DNA from: Rhizobium sp. Leaf371
Lineage (GTDB): Bacteria; Pseudomonadota; Alphaproteobacteria; Rhizobiales; Rhizobiaceae
Direction of reading: 5' to 3'
DNA: 64,000 nt
Assembly (NCBI RefSeq): GCF_001424045.1
Contig: NZ_LMQB01000012.1
Location: 417,637-481,636, forward strand
Shown: positions 1 through 8,303 of the stretch, one piece after another
How the letters are laid out: the number at the start of each line of letters is the position of its first letter
Numbering within the stretch: the stretch's first letter is position 1
Position numbers and translations under genes: made by a program
The notes under the pieces: generated by a model
What the model saw: the letters and a program-made list of their open reading frames with translations, nothing else
Databases searched by the model: none
What the model was told of the DNA's origin: nothing

Positions 1-2
1 GG

Positions 3-500
3 GCGGCGGGCGAGGTAACGTCCACCGGCGTCCATGGCGCCAACCGGCTTGCCTCGAACTCCCTGCTGGAGGCCGTCGTCTTCGCCGCCCGCATCGCCGA
101 GAACATCCAGGGCATGCTGCCGGCGCCGCGCCAGGGCAACTGGGCCGGCAATGCCGGCGAGAGCGACGATCTCGTGACGGTCGAGGACAGCCCGCAACTC
201 CGAAAACTCCGCCGCATCATGTCCGCCCATGCCGGCGTCATCCGCGATCGGGCGGGCCTGCTCACCGCCGCCCGCGCCATCGCAACGCTGGAGCGCGACA
301 CGCCGCGGCTGCGCTTTGCCAACATCGTCACGACCGCCAAACTGATCGTGGCCGGCGCGCTTGCGCGCGAGGAAAGTCGCGGCGGTCATTTCCGCTCCGA
401 TTTCCCCGAGCCGAACACCCGCTGGCAGCACCGGACCTTCCTGACGCTCGACGAGGCCGACCGGATCGTCGCCGACGCGACGGAAACCGCACTTGCCTGA
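3..500 (+). CDS. nadB: L-aspartate oxidase, C-terminal part (5' end outside window)
   Basis: Flavoprotein that oxidises L-aspartate to iminoaspartate, the first step of de novo NAD synthesis; NadA then makes quinolinate. Only the last 165 residues are in the window. The frame opens with [18 protein letters not shown], the conserved FAD-binding stretch of the fumarate reductase/NadB family, and continues into the helical C-terminal domain ending near residue [12 protein letters not shown]. The stop at 498-500 lies just before nadC, so nadB and nadC are co-transcribed; nadA is expected upstream. A regulator of this pathway (nadQ) lies about 4 kb downstream on the other strand. Identification is secure; the start cannot be seen. 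Confidence 0.95.
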   Translation, partial: AAGEVTSTGVHGANRLASNSLLEAVVFAARIAENIQGMLPAPRQGNWAGNAGESDDLVTVEDSPQLRKLRRIMSAHAGVIRDRAGLLTAARAIATLERDTPRLRFANIVTTAKLIVAGALAREESRGGHFRSDFPEPNTRWQHRTFLTLDEADRIVADATETALA

Positions 501-529
501 TGCTAAAGCTTCCTTTCGAGAGACCCGCG

Positions 530-1438
530 ATGACCGCTCTTCCACCTTACATGCCCACCCTCATGGTCGAGGACATCGTCCGCGCCGCCCTGCTCGAGGA
601 TCTCGGCCGCGCCGGCGATATCACCACGGCGGCCACCATCGCGCCGCATCTCGAGGCGACGGCCATCCTGAACGTCCGGGAGGCCGGGGTCGTCGTCGGC
701 CTCGATCTTGCCCGCGCCGCCTTCCGCCTGGTGGATCCCGCGCTGGCCTTCGAGGCGCTGGCAAAGGATGGCGATCGCGTCGTCGCCGGCACGGCCATCG
801 CGCGCATCTCCGGCCCGGCCCGCGGTCTCCTCTCGGCGGAGCGGGTGGCGCTGAACTTCCTCATGCATCTGAGCGGCGTCGCCACCCTGACCGCCCGCTA
901 TGCCGACGCCATCGCCCACACGGGCGCAAACGTCTGCTGCACGCGCAAGACGCTGCCCGGCCTTCGCGCGGTCGAGAAATATGCGGTGCGGCTCGGCGGC
1001 GGGTCGAACCACCGCTATGGCCTCGACGATGCCATTCTCATCAAGGACAACCACATCGCGGTGTCCGGCGGCGTCGCGCCGGCCATCCGCGCGGCCCAGG
1101 CCTATGCCGGCCACCTGGTCAAGGTGGAGGTCGAGGTGGACGGGCTGGAGCAGATGCGGGAGGCGCTGACCGCCACGCCCGACGCGATCCTGCTCGACAA
1201 TATGGGACCGGACCTGCTGCGCGAGGCCGTGGCGCTGAATGCCGCGCATTGGGGGCTCCCGGCCGATCCGTACGCGACGGACCGGCGGCGCACGCGGCTC
1301 GAGGCTTCGGGAAACGTCGATCTTAAGACCATCGCCGCCATTGCCGAGACGGGCGTGGACTATATCTCCACCTCCAAGATCACCATGGCGGCGCCGACGC
1401 TCGATATCGGTCTCGACATCGGGATCGGCGCCCCCTGA
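530..1438 (+). CDS. nadC: nicotinate-nucleotide diphosphorylase (quinolinate phosphoribosyltransferase)
   Basis: Converts quinolinate and PRPP to nicotinate mononucleotide, CO2 and pyrophosphate, completing the de novo branch begun by NadB/NadA. At 302 aa it is of usual family length. Visible motifs are LLEDLGRAGDITT near the N-terminus, the substrate-binding CCTRKTLPGLRAVEKYAV segment, GGGSNHR, ILIKDNHI, and the C-terminal DYISTSKIT. I chose ATG 530 because the homologous region begins there; an in-frame ATG at 500 overlapping the nadB stop (TGATG) would add 10 residues and could give translational coupling. It is the second gene of the nadB-nadC operon. Confidence 0.95.
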   Translation: MTALPPYMPTLMVEDIVRAALLEDLGRAGDITTAATIAPHLEATAILNVREAGVVVGLDLARAAFRLVDPALAFEALAKDGDRVVAGTAIARISGPARGLLSAERVALNFLMHLSGVATLTARYADAIAHTGANVCCTRKTLPGLRAVEKYAVRLGGGSNHRYGLDDAILIKDNHIAVSGGVAPAIRAAQAYAGHLVKVEVEVDGLEQMREALTATPDAILLDNMGPDLLREAVALNAAHWGLPADPYATDRRRTRLEASGNVDLKTIAAIAETGVDYISTSKITMAAPTLDIGLDIGIGAP

Positions 1439-1476
1439 CGGGACAAGCCCGTTGGAGACGACAACGGAGACGGCAT

Positions 1477-2205
1477 TTGAGCGATATCTGGATGTTCATC
1501 CTCATCGGCTTTTTCGCGCAACTGGTCGATGGCGCGCTCGGCATGGCCTTCGGGGTCCTGTGTACCACCGCTCTTCTCGCCTTCGGCATGCCGCCGGCGG
1601 TCGCCAGCGCGATGACGCACATCACGGAGGTCTTCACCACGGCGGCCTCCGGCGCCTCGCATGTCTGGCAGCGGAACGTCGATTGGAAGCTCGTGGCGCG
1701 TCTCGCGCCGGCCGGCATGATCGGCGGCATTCTCGGCGCCTACATCCTCTCCAACATCGACGGCAAGGTCATCGAGCCGTTCGTGTCGGTCTACCTCATC
1801 CTCATCGGCCTCTATATCCTGTTCAAGGCGTTCCGGCCGACGTCCCGGCGCGATGTGCATGACGGGTTGGTGCCCGTTATCGGCTTTGCCGGCGGCGGCC
1901 TCGATGCGGCCGGCGGCGGCGGCTGGGGTCCGATCGTCACGACCTCGCTCATCGGTCGCGGCCACAACCCGAAGAAAGTGATCGGCTCCACGAGCCTCAC
2001 CGAGTTCGCCGTGACGCTGACGATTTCCGCCACCTTCATCGTCACGCTCGGCTGGTCGCAACTCGATGCGGCGGTCGGCCTCATCATCGGCGGTGTGCTG
2101 GCCGCGCCCATCGGGGCCTATATCGTCAAGCACCTTCCGGTCCGCCCGCTGATGGTGGCCGTCTCCCTCATCATCATCGTGACATCCGTCATCCGTTTCA
2201 TCTGA
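1477..2205 (+). CDS. sulfite exporter TauE/SafE family membrane protein
   Basis: Inner-membrane protein of 242 aa with about seven hydrophobic segments. The N-terminal IGFFAQLVDGALGMAFG and the mid-protein GFAGGGLDAAGGGGWGP repeat are the paired glycine-rich signatures of the TauE/SafE (DUF81) family, which exports sulfite, sulfoacetate or related anions. The start is a TTG at 1477 behind a GGAGA at about 1465. It follows nadC by 38 bp, in which a short inverted repeat (ACGGG...CCCGT, 1438-1452) could act as a weak terminator. The substrate cannot be told from sequence. Confidence 0.85.
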   Translation: MSDIWMFILIGFFAQLVDGALGMAFGVLCTTALLAFGMPPAVASAMTHITEVFTTAASGASHVWQRNVDWKLVARLAPAGMIGGILGAYILSNIDGKVIEPFVSVYLILIGLYILFKAFRPTSRRDVHDGLVPVIGFAGGGLDAAGGGGWGPIVTTSLIGRGHNPKKVIGSTSLTEFAVTLTISATFIVTLGWSQLDAAVGLIIGGVLAAPIGAYIVKHLPVRPLMVAVSLIIIVTSVIRFI

Positions 2206-2339
2206 CCGTCGTGCCTTCGCATGCTCCTCACGCGCTTGTGTGGGGAACCGCCCGGGGTTGCCCGGCGTTGCAGTTCTGCGGTCGTGCGACGACGCGACAC
2301 CGTTTCCCGTGGGATCGGGAGCATCAGGGAAGGAACATC
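2206..2339 (+). promoter_or_regulatory. sodC upstream region; GGGAAGGA ribosome-binding site
   Basis: Non-coding interval of 134 bp between the TauE/SafE gene and sodC. AGGGAAGGA at 2326-2334 is placed correctly for ATG 2340, which settles the sodC start; a longer open frame from 2211 lacks a signal peptide. No convincing -35/-10 pair is seen. Confidence 0.4.
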
Positions 2340-2864
2340 ATGAGATCGGCATTGATCACTCTCACGGCAGCCACGCTGGCTGCCACCGTCGCAGCGGGCC
2401 CCGCCGCCGCGCAAATGCAGTCCCAGACGGCCAAGGCTAGCTTTGTCGGCAAGGACGACAAGGAGACCGGCCGTGCGCTCCTGACCGCCGGCAAGAATGG
2501 CGTGTTCATGGAGGTCGAGGTGACCGGCCTGCCGGCGGGTACCTGGGTCGCATTCCACGTGCATGAAACCGGAAAATGCGATCCGGCCCATAAGCACGAG
2601 TCCGCAGGCGGCCACTTCAACCCGGACAAGACGGAACACGGCTTCCTTGCGGCCAACGGCCCGCATGCAGGCGATATGCCCAACCAGTATGTCGGTGCAG
2701 ACGGCACGCTGCGCGCGCAGGTGTTCAACAGCATGGTGACGCTGGACGATAAGGCCAACGGCATCCGAGGGCGCGCCCTGATGATCCACGCCAAGCCCGA
2801 CGACAATCGCAGCCAGCCGTCCGGCGACGCGGGCGAGCGTCTCGCCTGCGCCGTCATCCAGTAA
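2340..2864 (+). CDS. sodC: superoxide dismutase [Cu-Zn], periplasmic
   Basis: Dismutates superoxide to oxygen and hydrogen peroxide in the periplasm. The 174-aa product begins with a Sec signal peptide (MRSALITLTAATLAATVAA, cleavage near AAAQ). The metal-site histidines are visible in VAFHVHETGKC and SAGGHFNPDKTEHG; the Cys pair of the conserved disulfide is in GKC and near the C-terminus (LACAVI), with RGRALMIHAKPDD carrying the last copper ligand. It is convergent with the mscS-like gene, whose stop is only 16 bp away. It appears monocistronic. Confidence 0.93.
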   Translation: MRSALITLTAATLAATVAAGPAAAQMQSQTAKASFVGKDDKETGRALLTAGKNGVFMEVEVTGLPAGTWVAFHVHETGKCDPAHKHESAGGHFNPDKTEHGFLAANGPHAGDMPNQYVGADGTLRAQVFNSMVTLDDKANGIRGRALMIHAKPDDNRSQPSGDAGERLACAVIQ

Positions 2865-2880
2865 ACCTGGCGGCTGCTGA

Positions 2881-3747
2881 TCAGGGACCGAGAGGGCCGG
2901 GGTCATCGCCCCGGTCTTCGTCCGTCTGGGCTTCTGTCTTGTCTTCCGGCTCGGGCTTCACCGCAAACTCGTCCTTCACCTGCTTCAGCATGCTGCGCGT
3001 CGTCGCCCACCAGTTCGACGTCGAGACCCAGTAGCGCAGCGTGACGCTGGCCGCATCGCCCGCAAGTTCCGAGATGAACACGGACGGTGCCGGTGTCGCA
3101 AGAACGGTGTCAGTGCCCTTGGCGATATCCAGCAGCCGCCGCATCGCCGCGTCGAGGTCTTCGGCGGCGCCGACGGAAATCGTCAGGTCGTGCTTGCGCG
3201 TTGGCAGGCGGCTGAAATTGCGCACCGGCGTGTTCCAGAGCGTCGAATTCGGAGCGAGCCGATAGACCCCGTCGGAATCCACCAGCTCCGTCGCAAACAA
3301 CCCGATCTCGCGAATGGTGCCCGTCACGCTCGATGTCTCGATGGATTCGCCGACCCTGAACGGCCGGAGGACGAGGAGCATGATCCCGGCCGCGATATTC
3401 TGCAGCGTGCCCTGCAGAGCGAGGCCGACGGCGAGGCCGGCAGCACCGAGTGCGGCGATGATCGAGGCCGTCTGCACCCCGAACTGGCCGAGCACGGTGA
3501 CGAAGACCAGCACCAGCAGGGCGTAGCGGATGATGTTGGAGAAGAACCGGGCCAGCGTCTCGTCGATCCCGTGCACCCGCTTCAGGCCGGCATAGGCCCA
3601 GTTGTGCAGCAGCCGGGCAATAAGCCAGCCGGCACAGAGCAGCACCAGTGCGCCGACGATCGAGAACGAGTATTGCACGGCCAGAGCGGACGCCTGGCTG
3701 AGCGCCGTGCGGGTCGCAAGGATGACGTCTGGCTGTTGTGATTCCAT
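2881..3747 (-). CDS. small-conductance mechanosensitive channel (MscS family)
   Basis: Inner-membrane channel that opens under membrane tension and releases solutes during hypo-osmotic shock. The 288-aa protein has three hydrophobic helices in the first 110 residues; the third holds the glycine/alanine-rich pore helix (ALGAAGLAVGLALQGTLQNI) typical of MscS TM3, followed by the beta domain (RPFRVGESIE...GTIREIGLFATEL). It is close to E. coli MscS in size, ending in a short acidic low-complexity tail (EPEDKTEAQTDEDRGDD). GAAGAGGG lies just before ATG 3747. It is the last gene of the minus-strand run that starts at ygfZ, 79 bp after nadQ. Confidence 0.92.
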   Translation of the reverse strand: MESQQPDVILATRTALSQASALAVQYSFSIVGALVLLCAGWLIARLLHNWAYAGLKRVHGIDETLARFFSNIIRYALLVLVFVTVLGQFGVQTASIIAALGAAGLAVGLALQGTLQNIAAGIMLLVLRPFRVGESIETSSVTGTIREIGLFATELVDSDGVYRLAPNSTLWNTPVRNFSRLPTRKHDLTISVGAAEDLDAAMRRLLDIAKGTDTVLATPAPSVFISELAGDAASVTLRYWVSTSNWWATTRSMLKQVKDEFAVKPEPEDKTEAQTDEDRGDDPGPLGP

Positions 3748-3826
3748 GAAAGGCCCTCTTCGTTGGAAGGAGGGGACATGGGGCGGGAGGCCCGCGGGTC
3801 AACCGCACGCCGCATCTTGGTACGGT

Positions 3827-4780
3827 TCAGCGACTGCCGAGTTTGAGGCCCGGCGCCGGTCGCTCGTCAAGGATCTGCCGTCGAAAGCGGAAGAGCGCGG
3901 CCGGTCGCCCGCCGGTCGCCCCAGTGGTCATGCCCGTCGGCTCCACCAGCGACGCACCCTCCACGAGCCTGCGGAAATTCTGCTTGTGCAGGTGCCGTCC
4001 GGAAATGGCCTCGACCGCTTCCTGCAGGCGCGTCAGCGAAAATTCCGGCGGCATGAGTTCGAAGATGACGGGCCGGTATTTGATTTTTCCGCGCAGCCGC
4101 GCGACGGCCGTGGCGACGATCCGGCGGTGATCGTGTCGCATGGCCAAACCGACGCCCTGACCCACGCCATCGGGGCGTGTTTCCAAGCCGTGCCCCTCGG
4201 CATCGCTGCGGCTTTCCGCAACGAGCCCCGCCTCGTAGAGCAACTCGTAGCGCTCCAGCACGCGTTCCTCGTCGAACGGGAAATCGTCGAGGCCGAAGGC
4301 GAGGCGCAGGCGGCTGCGTCGGTTGGCGGGGTCGTCCCGTTCCCAGGCGGCCAGGGCCGGCAGGATGACGCGATCGAGCACCGCGGGGCGTCCGCGCCGC
4401 CAGTCTTCCCACGGCAGATACGCATACCAGTCACGCCACTGCGCTCCGACCTCTGCCAGGCGCAAGGTGGTCTCCGGGTCGCTCCGCGTCAGCGCGAGAT
4501 AGCCGACGGAGACCATGTGCAGGCGATCCTCGTTCGCCAGCCGTTGCCGGCCATGGTCGCCAAACGTGTAGAGCTGCTCGATATAGCCGAGATCGAGCGC
4601 CGTCTGCTCCTCGACGCGTGCCCGCAGGCTTGTTTCGAAGGTGCGGTGCATGGCCGGGTCGAAGGGGCCGAAGGGCAGGGCATCCAGCCCCCCATCGCCG
4701 CCCTCGCTGACGACGAGAATGCGCGGCGATCTGTCGACCATCGCGACGATGGCCGCGTTCAGACCGATTTCCACGGTCAT
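3827..4780 (-). CDS. nadQ: NadQ-type NAD biosynthesis transcriptional regulator (Nudix-like domain plus winged helix)
   Basis: Predicted repressor of NAD synthesis genes. The N-terminal 150 residues look like a Nudix fold (LPFGPFDPAMHRTFETSLRA aligns with the Nudix box), but the catalytic glutamate cluster is absent, as in NrtR/NadQ regulators that sense nucleotides without hydrolysing them. The C-terminus is a winged helix with the NrtR-like FELMPPEFSLTRLQEAVEAI and a following GGRPAALFRF. ATG 4780 is preceded by GGAGG seven bases upstream; the longer frame from 4807 would overlap the preceding gene. COG4111 members in Alphaproteobacteria are annotated as NAD regulators of nadABC, and nadB-nadC lie 2.4 kb away. 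The role is inferred from family and location. Confidence 0.8.
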   Translation of the reverse strand: MTVEIGLNAAIVAMVDRSPRILVVSEGGDGGLDALPFGPFDPAMHRTFETSLRARVEEQTALDLGYIEQLYTFGDHGRQRLANEDRLHMVSVGYLALTRSDPETTLRLAEVGAQWRDWYAYLPWEDWRRGRPAVLDRVILPALAAWERDDPANRRSRLRLAFGLDDFPFDEERVLERYELLYEAGLVAESRSDAEGHGLETRPDGVGQGVGLAMRHDHRRIVATAVARLRGKIKYRPVIFELMPPEFSLTRLQEAVEAISGRHLHKQNFRRLVEGASLVEPTGMTTGATGGRPAALFRFRRQILDERPAPGLKLGSR

Positions 4781-4796
4781 TTCGCCTCCAGCATCT

Positions 4797-5354
4797 TTAT
4801 TCGGCATCGGCGGGCACCATCGGCGGGGTGACGGAAAAAGGCAGGGGGTCGAACACGAACGGCGTGTTGCCGTCCGCGTCCCTGCCGCGCCCGATGCGCT
4901 TCATGGCGGCCACCAGCCGGCCGCCGCGGCCGAGCATGGCATCGCCGATCGCGATCAGCCGGGCATTGGGCGTGGCAAAGGGCGAGGCCGCGCGCAGCCG
5001 GTCCGCCAGGGCCTCGTCGTCCTGGTCGGGCGCGATTGCCAGCGCGACGATGGCGGCTGCCGCCGGCGAGCGCGACACGCCCATCCAGCAGTGGACCAGC
5101 AGCGGCGTCTCGCGCTGCCAGGCGCGGGCAAAAGTGACGATCGCCTCCACGTGTGTCTCGGCGGGCGCAATCAGCCTGTCATTGCCGGCAAAGGTGATGT
5201 CGTTCAGTCCGAGCGTCAGGTGCCTCTCGGCGGCGATCACCCCCGGTCGGTGGAACGTGTGCCCCACGGCCATCAGGCTCAGCATGTCGCGGCAGCCGTG
5301 CCGGACGGCCATTTCCCCGATCCGGGCAAGCGGCGAGACGACGATCACGCTCAT
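4797..5354 (-). CDS. tyrosine/dual-specificity protein phosphatase family protein
   Basis: Cysteine-dependent phosphatase fold of 185 aa. The P-loop HCWMGVSRSPAAA matches the HCx5R signature, with the nucleophile Cys at about residue 89, and an upstream aspartate-containing loop (LGLNDITFAGN) may be the general acid. No signal peptide or membrane segment is seen, so it is cytoplasmic. Its ATG overlaps the stop of the HD hydrolase gene (ATGA) and nadQ follows 16 bp later, so the genes are probably translated from one message. Substrate unknown; a nucleotide or small phosphomolecule is as possible as a phosphoprotein. Confidence 0.82.
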   Translation of the reverse strand: MSVIVVSPLARIGEMAVRHGCRDMLSLMAVGHTFHRPGVIAAERHLTLGLNDITFAGNDRLIAPAETHVEAIVTFARAWQRETPLLVHCWMGVSRSPAAAAIVALAIAPDQDDEALADRLRAASPFATPNARLIAIGDAMLGRGGRLVAAMKRIGRGRDADGNTPFVFDPLPFSVTPPMVPADAE

Positions 5355-5968
5355 GGTTCCGCCCTCTCCGATCCGCGATCCGTCGCCCGCTCGGCCTCGA
5401 TCGCCTCGAACCGCGCCACGAACAGCCGCTGCGCATCGAGCGCGGGCAGGGGCTCCATCGCCAGCATGTCGCGGGTGATGCCGCGCGGCTGGCCGAAGAT
5501 GCGCCGGGCTTCTTCCAGCGTGAAGCCGGCAAGCACGGTCGCTTCGAAATAGGCGGCGATCTGGTCGGCCTTCTTGATCCGGTCCTTGACCGTGTCGGGC
5601 GTGATCGGCGGCAGGCCGAACCGCAGGTGGATCGCGCCTTCAAGCCGCTTTTCCACCACCTTGTAGCCGCCGCCGACCACCGCCTTGAACGGCGAGATCA
5701 TGTCGCCGATGACATATTCGGGCGCATCGTGCAGTAGCGCCATCTGGCATTCCGCCGCACTCGCGCGGCCGTTGCGGCGAAAGATCTCCTCGACGATCAG
5801 CGAATGCTGCGCGACCGAAAAGGCATGCGGCCCGTGCGTCTGCCCGTTCCACCGCGCCACGCGCGCCAGTCCGTGCGCGATGTCGGAAAGCTCGACGTCG
5901 AGCGGCGATGGATCGAGCAGATCCAGCCGCCGACCGGAGAGCATGCGCTGCCAGGCCCGTGGCGACAT
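5351..5968 (-). CDS. HD domain phosphohydrolase (YfbR/5'-nucleotidase-like)
   Basis: Metal-dependent phosphohydrolase of 205 aa. HD-domain metal ligands are seen in SVAQHSLIV and in the doublet ALLHDAPEYVIGD, with a later DQIA aspartate. The pattern resembles YfbR-type deoxynucleoside 5'-monophosphatases, but the substrate is not proven. The start codon shares a base with the ygfZ stop, and the stop overlaps the phosphatase start, making ygfZ-HD-phosphatase-nadQ one tight transcription unit. Grouping with an NAD regulator suggests, without proof, a nucleotide-metabolism role. Confidence 0.85.
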   Translation of the reverse strand: MSPRAWQRMLSGRRLDLLDPSPLDVELSDIAHGLARVARWNGQTHGPHAFSVAQHSLIVEEIFRRNGRASAAECQMALLHDAPEYVIGDMISPFKAVVGGGYKVVEKRLEGAIHLRFGLPPITPDTVKDRIKKADQIAAYFEATVLAGFTLEEARRIFGQPRGITRDMLAMEPLPALDAQRLFVARFEAIEAERATDRGSERAEP

Positions 5969-6828
5969 CAGGCGCCGGCCTCGGAAGTTTCAGGCGTCGC
6001 GTCCGGCAATGGCACGGGGAAGGCAAGCCCGGTCCAGGCGGGCAGCGCCAGCGCCACCTTGACTTCGCCTGCGAGAATGTCCGTGCCCCGCGCCAGCGCC
6101 TCGCCCACCTTGTCGATCCGCACGATGGCAAGGCCCGTGTGGCCGGCGACGCTGCCGAGCGTGCCGATCGCCTTGCCGCCGACCGTGATCGCCGTGCCGG
6201 AGGCGGGCAGATCGGAGACACCCTCGACCGTCACCACCCGCCGCCGCGCCGTGCCCCGGTGCTGCATGCGGGAGACGACCTCCTGCCCGACATAGCAGCC
6301 CTTGCGGAAGGAAAGGCCACCGTTCTTGTCGAGAAGAATGTCGTGGGGAAAGGCGTCCTGCAGCACATAGTCTGCGCCGGAGACGGCGATGCCGGCCGCA
6401 ATGCGCGCGGCGTCGATCCGCCCCTCGACGTCATCGACGCCCTTGACGCCGTAAATCCGGAAGATCGGCGCGCCCGATGTCGCAAACCGCACGTCGCGCA
6501 ATGCGCCCTCGACCGGCTCGAACGACACGGCGACATCGGTGTCGGCGTCGAGAGACAGCGTGATCGGCGCGCGAAGCTTGTAGAGCGTCAGCCGCTTGAG
6601 GAGCGCGGGCGCCTGGTCCGCGTCCGTCTCCAGCCGCAGGCCGCTTTCCGTCCGGCTCACGAGGAAGTCGAACAGGATCTTGCCCTGCGGCGTCAGCAGC
6701 GCGCCGGGACGAACCTCATCCGCGGCCAGCAGCACGAGGTCGGTGGTGATCAGCGCCTGGAGAAACGCGACGGCCGGCTCTCCGGAAACCGTGACGAGAG
6801 CGCGATCGGGGACAGCGAGAAGGGACAT
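5968..6828 (-). CDS. ygfZ: folate-binding protein YgfZ / tRNA-modifying iron-sulfur cluster factor
   Basis: Tetrahydrofolate-binding GcvT-like protein that helps assembly or repair of [4Fe-4S] enzymes such as MiaB. The 286-aa product carries the diagnostic KGCYVGQEVVSRMQHRG motif (about residues 182-198) with its conserved cysteine. ATG 6828 is preceded by CAGGATCG and by the conserved MSLLAVPDRALV start; the longer frame to 7035 reads through a repeat-bearing intergenic region and is not coding. It heads the minus-strand group leading to nadQ and mscS. Confidence 0.92.
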   Translation of the reverse strand: MSLLAVPDRALVTVSGEPAVAFLQALITTDLVLLAADEVRPGALLTPQGKILFDFLVSRTESGLRLETDADQAPALLKRLTLYKLRAPITLSLDADTDVAVSFEPVEGALRDVRFATSGAPIFRIYGVKGVDDVEGRIDAARIAAGIAVSGADYVLQDAFPHDILLDKNGGLSFRKGCYVGQEVVSRMQHRGTARRRVVTVEGVSDLPASGTAITVGGKAIGTLGSVAGHTGLAIVRIDKVGEALARGTDILAGEVKVALALPAWTGLAFPVPLPDATPETSEAGA

Positions 6829-7010
6829 GGTCGATCCTGAAAGGGCTGGACTGCCCAGGGAATGGAAATCGGTCGAGCGCAGCCTGCAAGCGTCAAACCT
6901 GGGATGGACGGCGCCCGCGCGCCTCGCAAACCATCGGCGGAATGGTGAGACGCGCGCGTCCTCCAGAGGTAGGCTTTCGACGGCGGCCCTGCAAGCGTCC
7001 AGCCCGGTCC

Positions 7011-7079
7011 GACACCGCAATCCCCGACATCGCAATCCCCCGACATCGCAATCTCTAACATGGCAATCACCGACATGGC
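7011..7079. repeat. 15-bp tandem repeat, about 4.5 units
   Basis: Imperfect tandem copies of a 15-16 bp unit, GACATCGCAATCCCC, occupy 7011-7025, 7026-7041, 7042-7056 and 7057-7071, with a partial fifth copy to 7079. The array sits between the stop of the secreted hypothetical gene (7087) and the start of ygfZ, so it is in the 5' region of the ygfZ operon. No protein is encoded across it. It looks like a small slippage-prone satellite. Confidence 0.75.
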
Positions 7080-7086
7080 CGGGCGA

Positions 7087-7887
7087 TCAATCGCCGCCGA
7101 TGAAGAACTTCCATTGCCCGTCCGGCGTAATGCCGATGCGGTAGAAATTATAGCTGCCGAATTCCTGCATCGCTGCGACGTCACCGGCGGTGACGAGGCG
7201 CATGAGATCGACCTTTTCCGGCGGCGTCAGGCTGTCGAGCGGCTTGGCCGCGAAATAGGGCCAGACATACATTTCATCCGGCGTGCCCTTGTCGATCACG
7301 GTAAAGCCCGTGGACAGCACGTCGAGCATGATGGCGAGAATTTCGAGGCCGTCGGCATCGCCGGAGAGGCTCTTCACCGCGGCGACCGGATCGGTTTCCT
7401 CCTCGCTGTCGCCGATGGCCGTTGCCGTCTCGCCCTTGCCGAGCAGCGGGCGCAGACGCTCGATGTCGCCGGAGGCGGCGGCCTCGACGATCAGTTCGCG
7501 CATGCGGGCGACCGGTTTCGGGATCTTGGAGACGTCCGTCAGCACTTCGACAGGGCCGTCACGCGTCTCGGCCGCAGGTGTCTCCGGGGCAGGCGCCTTG
7601 CCGGGTTGGCTCTCGGCCTTGCCGGGCCGTGCCGGGGCGGTCTGCTTGTTCACCAGCGGATCGGGCATGGGAATGCCGCCCGGCGCACTTGGCGCACGTG
7701 GCGCGATCTCGTCGTCTTTCGGCGCCGCATCCGGCTCGTCCGCCGCCGCGTCGCCCGGGATCGTCCGCAACTGGCTGAGCGCGAAGGCGGGTGCCGGGGG
7801 AATGAGGCATGTCGAGGCGATGAGGGCGGCGAATGCAAGCGCACCCAGAAGAGCGGAGGAACTCCGGCTGTCCGACGAACGTGTCAT
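7087..7887 (-). CDS. secreted hypothetical protein with proline/alanine-rich linker
   Basis: I do not recognise this family. The 266-aa product starts with a likely signal peptide (a run of Ser/Arg, then ALLGALAFAALIASTCLIPPAPAFA), followed by a low-complexity Pro/Ala/Asp-rich stretch (about residues 40-115) and a folded C-terminal domain of about 150 residues ending FYRIGITPDGQWKFFIGGD. The C-terminal half contains acidic helices (GDIERLRPLLGKG, TPPEKVDLMRLVTAGD). A cysteine in the hydrophobic segment (STCLIPP) could make it a lipoprotein, but the lipobox is poor. It lies 101 bp after the 89-aa gene and upstream of the ygfZ unit. Periplasmic location is inferred. Confidence 0.75.
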   Translation of the reverse strand: MTRSSDSRSSSALLGALAFAALIASTCLIPPAPAFALSQLRTIPGDAAADEPDAAPKDDEIAPRAPSAPGGIPMPDPLVNKQTAPARPGKAESQPGKAPAPETPAAETRDGPVEVLTDVSKIPKPVARMRELIVEAAASGDIERLRPLLGKGETATAIGDSEEETDPVAAVKSLSGDADGLEILAIMLDVLSTGFTVIDKGTPDEMYVWPYFAAKPLDSLTPPEKVDLMRLVTAGDVAAMQEFGSYNFYRIGITPDGQWKFFIGGD

Positions 7888-7988
7888 GGCATTCTCGCTA
7901 CTGCTGGGGCGCTGCCGCTCTGGCGCGACTGCCGGCTCGTGACTGCTCGGGCCGTCCGCGAAGAGGACGTGACCGTATCGGGCAGCGG

Positions 7989-8258
7989 CTATTGAAGCGA
8001 GCGCTGCGGAGAAAACTCGCCGGCAAGCATGCGCTCGCGCAACGAATTCAGCATGGCCTCGGCCCCGTCCTCGCCGTGAAGGCGGATCGTCTCGCGCATG
8101 GCGAGCGCGATCGCAGCGTCGGCGATGATCTCCGGCTCGATGCCGTCCGCCATGCCGTCTGCCCAGGCCTCGTTCTGATGTTCCAGGGCCGCCTGCATCT
8201 TCTCGTGGACGATCATATCGTCTATCTCGTTGAGGCTCTGCTCCATCGATCGTTCCAT
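7989..8258 (-). CDS. conserved-looking 89-aa hypothetical protein
   Basis: A short acidic, mostly helical cytoplasmic protein with the segments MERSMEQSLNEIDDMIVHEK and AAIALAMRETIRLHGEDGAE. No known domain is recognised. Coding potential is supported by codon usage matching its neighbours, an ordered helical sequence, and an AT-richer promoter-like region before it that carries an inverted repeat at 8304-8326. It may be co-transcribed with the secreted hypothetical gene downstream. Confidence 0.65.
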   Translation of the reverse strand: MERSMEQSLNEIDDMIVHEKMQAALEHQNEAWADGMADGIEPEIIADAAIALAMRETIRLHGEDGAEAMLNSLRERMLAGEFSPQRSLQ

Positions 8259-8303
8259 GCAATTTACGCTTTCACATCACGCCGGTTCGGAATCGCGGCG
8301 GTA

